A stretch of DNA of 5,973 nucleotides from Deltaproteobacteria bacterium. Lineage in GTDB: Bacteria; Desulfobacterota; Binatia; Binatales; Binataceae. The translations under genes were made by a program, and so were the position numbers. Positions 5,433 through 5,973 of the stretch are shown piece after piece (the first letter of the stretch is position 1; each line of letters opens with the position of its first letter). Location: the NCBI GenBank assembly GCA_021799555.1, contig JAJZAG010000241.1, positions 1 through 5,973 on the forward strand, written 5' to 3'. The notes below the pieces were generated by a model. The model did not search any database. It saw only the letters and a program-made list of their open reading frames with translations, and was not told where the DNA came from.

Positions 5433-5973
5433 TGTTCGCCACGCTCCGGGGCGATCTCGGCAAGAATCGACTCGCCGGCGCGTACCCGGTCGCCGATCGC
5501 GACGGTGATGCGGAACTCGGGCGGGAAATAGTGATCAACCCGGCTACCGAACATGATCAGCCCCACTCTTTGGGCTGGCTCGATTCTATCATGGATTCGC
5601 GGCCGGCATACGATCCGGCGGGCGATGTAGCCCGCTATCAGCATCATGCCGAAGGTGCGTCCCGCACCGTCCGCAAGGACCATCAAGGTGCGTTCATTAT
5701 GTTCGCTCGCGTCGTCGCGGAACGCGGCGCGAAATTCGCCGGGGGTGTGTTCGAGGCGGATCACCTCGCCACCGACCGGCGCGCGATTTACGTGCACGTT
5801 GAGCGGCGACATGAAGACCGCGACGCGGCAAAAGCGCACGCCGGGGGCGCCGGGCATCTCGGCCTCGCCGATATCTGTGACTTTACCATCAGCACCGCTC
5901 ACCACGACGCCGTCGGTGCGCGTGGGAAAGCGCTCGGGATCGCGGAAGAACATCGCGATCGCAACCGCTGCTG
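5429..5973 (-). CDS. psd: Phosphatidylserine decarboxylase proenzyme, 5' end cut by the window
   Basis: Pyruvoyl-dependent membrane-associated enzyme that converts phosphatidylserine to phosphatidylethanolamine and CO2, using the product of PssA next door. Numbering from the first in-window Met (5953), visible motifs are FFRDPERFP (2-10), SGADGKV (19-25), FMSPLNVHVNRAPVGG (47-62), NER (86-88), AGYIARRI (107-114) and FGSRVD (135-140). Ser137 of the Gly-Ser pair is the expected self-cleavage site that becomes the pyruvoyl group. The compact size is that of the short Psd type. The frame stays open from 5953 to the right edge and encodes a hydrophobic AAVAIA just before FFRDPER. In relatives a membrane segment precedes that motif, so the real start lies beyond the window and the ATG at 5951-5953 is most likely internal. 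The stop overlaps the pssA start by 4 nt. Confidence 0.95.
   Translation of the reverse strand, partial: AAVAIAMFFRDPERFPTRTDGVVVSGADGKVTDIGEAEMPGAPGVRFCRVAVFMSPLNVHVNRAPVGGEVIRLEHTPGEFRAAFRDDASEHNERTLMVLADGAGRTFGMMLIAGYIARRIVCRPRIHDRIEPAQRVGLIMFGSRVDHYFPPEFRITVAIGDRVRAGESILAEIAPERGEQ

Noticed and set aside
4683..5531. Long + strand open frame of 282 codons opposite pssA and psd
   Set aside because: It is antisense to two clearly identified genes, and its Arg/Ala/Gln/His-rich composition is typical of a shadow of GC-rich coding sequence.

Overview
This is a GC-rich stretch of ordinary, densely coding bacterial chromosome with seven complete genes and one gene cut by the right edge. No tRNA, rRNA, CRISPR array, insertion sequence or phage feature is visible. 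Two lipoproteins with clear lipoboxes and a psd-pssA phosphatidylethanolamine pair point to a diderm (Gram-negative) bacterium. The presence of S21 with an Arg-rich tail, together with the mix of oxidoreductases, would fit a soil or sediment lineage near the former Deltaproteobacteria, Binatota or Acidobacteriota. That placement is inference; the window contains no good phylogenetic marker apart from rpsU and the lipid genes.

Layout. Left (113-1114, +): a flavin enzyme of the nitronate monooxygenase / FabK fold, with a possible promoter just upstream. It runs convergently towards rpsU (1244-1441, -), and the gap between them holds an 8-10 bp inverted repeat. Middle (+): a divergent 215 bp region separates rpsU from a classical SDR dehydrogenase (1657-2445). 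The SDR overlaps by GTGA a lipoprotein (2442-3554) that looks like a CehA-type PHP-domain protein with most metal ligands replaced. A small BamE/SmpA-like lipoprotein (3618-3989) follows 63 bp later. Right (-): psd (partial, 5429-5973), pssA (4500-5432) and a VOC/PhnB-like protein (4065-4460) form a probable operon, read right to left. psd and pssA overlap by ATGA, and the VOC gene starts 39 bp after pssA ends.

How the genes work together. PssA makes phosphatidylserine from CDP-diacylglycerol and serine, and Psd decarboxylates it to phosphatidylethanolamine at the inner membrane. The VOC protein is probably co-transcribed with no evident link to lipid synthesis. The SDR and the PHP-like lipoprotein are likely translationally coupled although one is cytoplasmic and the other exported. 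I found no clear new multi-gene system. The observation most worth following is the PHP-like lipoprotein, which keeps the family's C-terminal hallmark while its metal-binding motifs have decayed.
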